Source of the DNA: Chamaecyparis obtusa
Taxonomy: Eukaryota; Streptophyta; Pinopsida; Cupressales; Cupressaceae
Assembly (NCBI GenBank): GCA_027943335.1
Contig: BSBK01007724.1
Location: forward strand, 728,501 to 792,500
Direction: 5' to 3'
Length of the DNA: 64,000 bases
Under the pieces are notes generated by a model. The model was not told the DNA's origin. It saw nothing but the letters and a program-made list of their open reading frames with translations, and made no database searches. A program made the position numbers and the translations under genes. Shown in pieces: positions 57,811-64,000 of the stretch (its first letter is position 1; every line of letters starts with the position of its first letter).

Positions 57811-60800
57811 TGATAGATTGCTAATATACAACTGATTGAATATATTGATGGAATAAATGGGCAAGTGAAAGACATTGATTAAAGATCACTAAGCTACTAA
57901 AGTGATATATAAGGAAATTAAATCAGTCAATATTTTGTCATTGATGTCAACTAGTCTTGACTATACTTATCATGATAGTTACAACATATGAAGAAGAAAA
58001 ATGATAAAGAAATGAGATATCTACATGAAGATGAGATGGATGTGAAATATATGACTAAGGTATAAATTGGGTAACTTATTGATGAGTCTATGACATCATA
58101 TTGTTGACTTGATTGTATTATGTTAGCCCAATTTCTTGTCATTGCAAAAAATCCAAAGAAAATAGTCTTATACTGCAAAATCCATTAAAATTGTCAAAGT
58201 GAATGAGGAAATACAGTTTATCCATGCTAGGGTTTCAAAAAATTTGTTTAAGTCCATAAAACCCCATCCCTTTTCTATTTCCTCATTACTTTTTTGGGTC
58301 ACTTAAGTTCTTGTTTTTGCACATGTCTTAAGTTATCATCGGGCAGGGCCAAGTCTTTCAAGTTACAAAAACCCGACGATGCCTCTTAATTTTTCCTAAG
58401 TCCCAATGTTTTAAAACTGTTATATTTTCAGCTTAGTCAATATGTAGTGTTAAGCCTGATAGATGTAAGAAAAGAGGAATCTGATAGTAGCGTTAAGTCT
58501 TTTGGGCCTGGTCGGTAAGTAGTGAAAAACTCGACGACCATTGGATGCTTCAAAAAAGGGTAAACGGGTTTAATTGTTTTGTCTGGTCTCTTAATCTCCA
58601 AGTGTTTGGTAGTTAGTTATTTTCATTCAAAGACTTGGTGATTAAATATTTCTCCAAGTCTCCCAATTCTTGGCAGTGATGTCTTAACCTTCAGTGGTCT
58701 GGCGTGGCGATTTTCTCTAAATCTCACAAGGTAACAGTTAAGGCAAGGATCATTCAAAGATCAACTGAAAAAGGAAATAAGTTTTAAGAGAGATAGTTAT
58801 CTCTAAATCTTGTGAAGAAGTTCTAAGGTCTTTCTGGATCCAAAGATTCAATGATAAAGTGAAGAACTTGACAATTTACAATTATCTCCTAATCTCGCGA
58901 TGTTGGTGGTTAAGTATCTAGCATCTAGTGATCTAGCGATCCGTTAATAAATGTGTTATCTCCAGGTCTCGTAATGTCACGGTCAATCTATGCATCATTT
59001 AGAGATTAAGAGACAACTGTTGATAAGGATAAGACTAATAGCTATTGTTAAATCTTGAGACAAAGCTTGGGTTTAGAAAAACATTCAATGATTAGGAGAT
59101 TTTCCTTTGTCGCTCATTCTCATGATCAAACCTTGGTTACAAAAAAGGTTCAAAGTTCCTAAGATTATCCTTTATCACGTGATCTCCAGATGATGTAGGG
59201 TTAAAGGACTTTCTATAGTTAAAGGTAAAGGCATTGCAAGTCAAGGTAGATCTAAGATGAGCATTATGCCTCAAACAAAAAGTGACCGGTCTTTATTCAT
59301 CATGGCTTCACGATAGCCATCCGATTGGAAGTATAGACAAGGAGAAAGTTTTAGTGGGGACAGTGATATATTTTTATATGGATTGTGAGATTTTTTTTGA
59401 TTGACAATAGGCATGAAGCCTTAAAGGAAAAGTGAGGAAGGATTAGTGATCACAAGATCATGCCTTGCCGCCACATGTCTAGCCCATTAGACCAATAAAG
59501 AAGGTGAGTCTGGGTGCCAGGTGTTGATTATGTGTTTTCTCCTGATTGGTTGTCGAGGATGGTGATGTGGCTAGTCATTTTAAATCCAAGTTGACTAGTC
59601 TGCCGATTTGTATGTGCCATCCGATGTGCCAAGAAAGATAAGGATTGACGGTTGTATTTTAAATTCTATTGATTAACCATTGCGGCCAGTTTTTTAATTG
59701 TTTAAGGGTTTTTTCTAGTAAGGTTGAAATCGGTAAGCTAGAAATCAGATTTTTTTTGTTCCAAGGATGGTTATAGGTGAAAAATGATAAACAAGGTATT
59801 AGGTAGCCACCATGATCTAATTTATTTCCTAAAATTCCATGACAAGTTTAATGCAGAGGACTGATATTTTGAGAAGGGAGGCTAGGGTATGTTGTCAGTA
59901 ATTTCCATGCTCTGGTACATGCAAGATTTCTAGGACTGTTCTGGCATTGAATTGTTGTCTACAACAAGAAGCTTTTAAATTTTGTAACCACAATTTTCTT
60001 GTGATGATGAAACTCAAATACTATAAATCAAATTTGATACGATCCTTCTCAGGTTTTCAAGCTTTCTTGTCTGCTTTTATTTCTTGTTGTGTTTGGTGGT
60101 TGAAGTGGTTGTAAGACCTATTTTTTCCCTAACTTTTCCCATGTTTTGTATCTTGTTGTAACTCTATTCTATAAAGGGGTTTCCAAGACTGGGAAAATGG
60201 GTTCCAATTTCTCTGTAATTTTCAAGGTTGGTTCCAAGAGTGGTTCCTTCTGTAAATATTTCCCTCTTTTCTGCATACAAGGTGTTATTATTTCCTTTCT
60301 AGTTTTGAGAGAAGAATATGTTTTGTAATGGTTTGTCTTATGAATGAGATTTCAACATTTTCATACTGTTATCAAGTTGTCTCCATTTTGCTTCCTAAAT
60401 CACATGGGTTAAAGCATCAAGGGTGTTTTCATCTCTTTTGTTGTAAGTTTGCAATAGATCATTTATTTCAAGAGAATAAGTGAGATTTAGGATTTATCTT
60501 TAGATGTGTATGAGTTGGGATATCAAGTGTATATCAAACTTGTATTTTAGTGGATGCTAATTAATGTATTTCCTATTTCTAGGTCTCTTCTAAGAGGACG
60601 GTTAAATTCTTTGAATAGGTAGTTGCATATTTGAATACACAGGTAGATTCATAAGTAGAACTTGATATATGTTGTATGTTTGATGTAAGGCATTAGACAT
60701 ATTAGATTTTGATGTCTTCTTTATTCATAGTATTCTGTTACAGTGATTTATTTGACTCTATTTTCCACTGGATAAGGCACTGGTTTATGAGCGATCTAGG

Positions 60801-62439
60801 GTATTTTAGGGATCCATTCATCAAAAATATAATTGAAAACATTTTCCCTTTCATGTTGATAGGAGGAGTTAGAGGTATTTCAAGTTGTGAAGCTTACTGT
60901 ATACAAGTGGGATACTGCATGAGATTTTGTAAACATTGAGGTATTTTTTACCTTATAAGTTTGAAAGCTATTCTACATTTATATATCTGCAAGCTATTGT
61001 TTGTCATAAGGAGTTATGTGTGTGCAGATGAGGTATACCCGCCTGAGTGATGTGGAGCTCAAAGAGTAGAATGTCTTGGAACCTTGTTATGTTGGATTTC
61101 TCTTGTCTCTTTTTTGTTGATGGTGTTGAGTTTGTGTTCTAAGTTCTTAATCCCATAACTTAGTCTCAAGCTCTGACCTAGGAAAGGAAATTGCAAGAAA
61201 AAGTACCAACGTATTACATGAATTTGTTATGTATTGAAGATTAAGATTGAATAATTTTATGTGCTCAGTAATTGAAGATTTTAGTATACACCAAGCTAGT
61301 GTAGTGTATACTGAGTATAGTATTAATTGAGTTAGTATTCACCAACACATTCTGGTATTGACTGAGTGAAGGAAACAATAAAGTTTATAACAAACAACTG
61401 AAATGATGAGCTGGAGGATTGCTTATGACTCTGAGGAAGATGATAAAGTTTTTTACATGATGATCTAATGACTAGAAAAATTTAATATTGATTGAATGGA
61501 GATGGATGAAATGTGTTATTGACACAACTATCAAGGAAGCTTGAAGTGGCAAAAGGAATGATGGAGATTAAGTGGAAAAATGTAATGGATGAGAAGAAAA
61601 TGGTTTATGATGTCTATTTAAAGAGACATGAGATTCATTATTCAGTCTAGGATAATTGACTTTGTAGGAGAATTCAGGTGAAAGGATTATTTTCATGCAC
61701 TACTAATCGAACTAGTTATAGAGAGAACTGAGAAGAACTACAGGCATTACCGAGTGATAAAGAATTATTCACTGAGTGGAATAAGTTGAATGAAGTTGGA
61801 GGATATGAAGGATTGAAATGAATATTGATCAGAGGAGGTATTTTGAGCTTAGCATAGATCTAAAAATTTGCAAATCTTAGTTGTATTTGAATAAGATCAT
61901 TACTATATCAGTTTAACCATTGTTATAGAAAAATCTCTTAATCGAGTGGACTTAATAGTCTTATTTGTATTTCAATATGACATTCAATGAATGTTGTTGG
62001 TTTTCTTGTTCACCCCATAGTGAATGCTAGTCAAGGGACAACTGCTAGTGATAAATCCTCTAACCAGGTCAAACCTCACAGTGTGTTTTGAAACCTTTAA
62101 TAAGGTTGGCTGCTAATCAAGCTCACTTCAAAAGAATGAATTATTTTGGGTTACCGGTCCCAGGTGGTTTTTCTCCTAATAGGGTTTCCACGTTAAAATA
62201 TTTGTGTTATGTGTATTTGATGTGATTGGATTTTTTCTTTACTTTACACATTTCATAATTAGTCTGATCGGTAAATACAATATTGTTTATGCTGACAATC
62301 GATAAATGAAGAGAAAGTTATTGTTGATAGCTTACTGAGTTGATAAATTGATTGAAATGTTTTTATATGTACATCAAAGAGTTTTGGGACTGTAGTATAA
62401 CTTGTATTAATTGATTCACCCCCTCTCAACTATCTAACA
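57811..62439 (+). repeat. 3' LTR of copia E, split by an insertion
   Basis: 57811-58120 and 61211-62439 together match the 5' LTR in order. The match breaks at GATTGTATTA (58120) and resumes at GTATTACATG (61211). Without the inserted segment the LTR is about 1.53 kb. The end CTATCTAACA is followed by the TATTT duplication. Confidence 0.88.
58121..61210 (+). mobile_element. 3.09 kb insertion in the E LTR, probable solo LTR of an unknown family
   Basis: The segment starts TGTTAGCCCAATTTC and ends AAAGTACCAAC. It is flanked by GTATTA on both sides (58115-58120 and 61211-61216). One internal TATA box (TATAAAT, near 60022) and the lack of any gag or pol fit a large solo LTR; the last base may have changed from CA. 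A non-autonomous element is the alternative. Between 58590 and 58980 a diverged motif ATCTC(C/T)-A-TCTCG recurs (58714, 58798, 58884, 58958). I see no coding region; the frames at 60146-60328 and 60709-60939 have no known domain. Confidence 0.6.
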
Positions 62440-62444
62440 TATTT
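62440..62444. repeat. Target-site duplication of copia E, right copy
   Basis: TATTT, identical to 44385-44389. Confidence 0.85.
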
Positions 62445-62539
62445 AAGTTCATATATAAAAAAATATTCATGAAATTTACAATAGTGTGTATCTAATAATA
62501 AATAATATAAGAATTTTAGTAATAAAATAAATTTAAAAT
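62445..62539. other. AT-rich flank of copia E
   Basis: Very AT-rich sequence of the same character as 42750-44384, which would have adjoined it before E inserted. No feature is seen. Confidence 0.4.
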
Positions 62540-62731
62540 GTAGATGTATCATCGGAAAATGGAAGCACTTCCATTTAGGACTAGTTTAGCCCTTTGAGAA
62601 AGTGGTTTGGGGTCATGTCAAGTGCCTTGAATGGGTTTTTGACTTGGATTCTGGCATTTTCCCTTGTGCTACCCCTTTTTCCACTTCTTTCCAGCATAAT
62701 TCTGGCATCCTGAATTAAAATTATGAGATTC

Positions 62732-62814
62732 TTGACCTCAGGGTCAAGGTCAACCTTTTTGGTTAAGTTCAACCTCGACCCTGACTTAGGTCAAGGTCAA
62801 CCTTGACCTTGACC
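62732..62814. promoter_or_regulatory. W-box cluster upstream of the F TATA box
   Basis: TTGACC or its complement GGTCAA occurs seven times in 83 bp, at 62732, 62742, 62748, 62789, 62795, 62803 and 62809, several in direct tandem. TTGACC is the core bound by WRKY transcription factors. The cluster ends about 205 bp before TATAAAAG. Confidence 0.55.
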
Positions 62815-63019
62815 CAGGGTTCAAAATTCAAAATCCCAAAGTTTCTGGATGTTAGGTTTTAGAAAGATTTGTTTTCCCACTTGTGGATTAGCTGTTTCGG
62901 GCTTCCAAATGGTAAAATATTAAATTGTATTTAATTTAGGCCCATTTCTAGGGGTATGGGCCCAATGAGAATTCTTTTCTCATATGTCGACCTCTCTAGG
63001 AGTTTTTCCCCTAGATCAC

Positions 63020-63027
63020 TATAAAAG
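63020..63027 (+). promoter_or_regulatory. TATA box of element F
   Basis: TATAAAAG after a short mixed-composition stretch; this is the strongest TATA match in the right end of the window. Confidence 0.5.
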
Positions 63028-63631
63028 GAAGCCTTCTCTTCTCATTTTCTCCATCACGAAATCAAGTTTTCTCCCATCAATTATCAAGCACTCTCAATAA
63101 AATTCAATCAAGAAATCAAGAAGAAAGAAAGGATTCAAGAATTCATCCATCTTCAAACACTCAATTTATCAAGGAGATCCATTGATATCAATTGAATGAT
63201 TCAAGCTCTATGGAGCCCTCTTGTTGAAGATTCCTCCATCCATTTCCATTCAAGCCTCTTCCAAATCCAAGATCCATTCAAGATTGGTGTTGAAGATCTA
63301 AGAAAAATTTATTTGAGATTTCTTACATTCTATTATACATGCATTTGGAGCATCCATACTTGTGGATTCAAGGATTCGAATCCTCCACAAGGGTTTCAAC
63401 ATAAGCAAGGTGAATTGTTCCATTTACTTTGTTTATTACTGCAATTTCAATTATATTTCAAGGTTAATTCCAAAACTGGGGTTTGCCCAAGGAAAACCCC
63501 TCATCCAAAAAGAAAAAACCATTTTTCTTGCAGGTGCGGGTGCAGAACAATAAATATTAGAGTAGATTTGAGTACCCTTTTTTGGGAAACTTTCAAGATT
63601 CTGTGAATAGAATTTCTGTCGGAGTAGTGTA

Positions 63632-63687
63632 GGTCAAGGTCGACATTTTGGGGTCAAGGGTGACATTTCCTAGTGGGTCAAGGTCAA
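63632..63687. promoter_or_regulatory. Second W-box cluster
   Basis: GGTCAA at 63632, 63652, 63676 and 63682, downstream of the TATA box. It may be a repeated piece of the first cluster. Confidence 0.4.
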
Positions 63688-64000
63688 CCTTTCTTAGAAA
63701 AAGAAAAGATTTCTGTGTTTTCTCTATCTCTATGTTTTCAGGCCAAATCCGGTTGTAAAATTTCCAGATAGTCAACACAAACACCTAAAAATAAAAATTT
63801 CTAGATCTTCTATACTTTGAGGTTAATATTTATCTCCAATTCATTTCAATTAAAATTTTATTGCCCTCTTTCATAACATAATATAAGGTTCTCCTATTTC
63901 TTCATATTCTCCATAGATTGATTCATTTATGCATTGATCACTATCTTGTGGTTAATCAATTTGGATCTCTCCTTTGGGAATTTGAGGTTAAAAAGAAGAT

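Larger units (their letters stand above)
44390..62439 (+). mobile_element. Copia element E, interrupted by two insertions
   Basis: The element runs plus-strand from LTR start TGATAGATTG to LTR end CTATCTAACA and is flanked by TATTT. Without element D and its duplication (about 7.16 kb) and the 3.09 kb insertion in its 3' LTR, it is about 7.8 kb, close to element C (7.8 kb). Its two LTRs differ at roughly one base in seven over the first 115 bp, far more than those of D, so E is older. The copia order gag-protease-integrase-RT-RNase H is clear. Confidence 0.9.
62540..64000 (+). repeat. LTR-like promoter region of another element (F), incomplete
   Basis: A change from AT-rich flank to balanced sequence near 62540 may mark the element start. 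A TATA box (TATAAAAG, 63020-63027) is followed by a leader rich in ATTCAAG and CATCCAT words, as in the U5 of many plant gypsy LTRs. No primer site or coding region is reached before the window ends. The frame at 63196-63606 has no recognised domain. Clusters of GGTCAA/TTGACC lie at 62732-62814 and 63632-63687. Confidence 0.4.

Noticed and set aside
63196..63606. 136-codon open frame after the right-hand TATA box
   Set aside because: It lies in an LTR-like leader and resembles no family; I keep it as LTR sequence.

Overview
This window is a block of nested and tandem LTR retrotransposons from a plant nuclear genome. It is AT-rich, and every recognisable coding region is gag or pol of Ty3/gypsy or Ty1/copia type. 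I found no intact host gene, no rRNA or tRNA gene and no CRISPR array. Copies of very different ages stacked on each other, with long LTRs and a primer site for initiator tRNA-Met, fit a large plant genome. A gymnosperm is plausible, but the sequence does not prove it.

Layout. 1-1552: the end of a plus-strand LTR element with its LTR. 1553-21036: two minus-strand copies of one Tat-like gypsy family, about 10.7 kb apart, apparently arranged internal-LTR-internal-LTR. 21065 to about 24150: the 3' end of another plus-strand element, with a decayed ORF, a purine tract and an LTR. 24325-39482: a head-to-tail array of one minus-strand copia family (partial A, then B and C) whose members share three LTRs of exactly 1480 bp each. 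39483-44384: AT-rich sequence with a minisatellite and no gene. 44390-62439: a plus-strand copia element (E) bounded by a TATTT target duplication. A younger minus-strand copia element (D, 50322-57474, duplication GATCT) is nested in it, and a 3.09 kb insertion sits inside its 3' LTR. 62445-64000: a short AT-rich flank, then an LTR-like promoter region with clustered W-box motifs.

Function. Each element once encoded capsid protein (gag), aspartic protease, integrase, reverse transcriptase and RNase H for its own copying. All are now broken. D is the least damaged: its pol and gag are cut by only four in-frame stops. The most interesting signals are the copia array sharing LTRs; a second RNase H domain placed before the reverse transcriptase in the gypsy family, whose ordinary RNase H has lost key residues; a 38-bp tandem array with DRE-type ACCGAC cores just upstream of the TATA box in D's LTRs; W-box clusters at the right edge; and CAG-to-TAG stops recurring at the same codons in different elements.

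Limits. All similarities and alignments were judged by eye. LTR ends of the two copia families are supported by terminal TG...CA, primer sites, purine tracts and target duplications. LTR ends of the gypsy pair and of the elements at the window edges are less certain.
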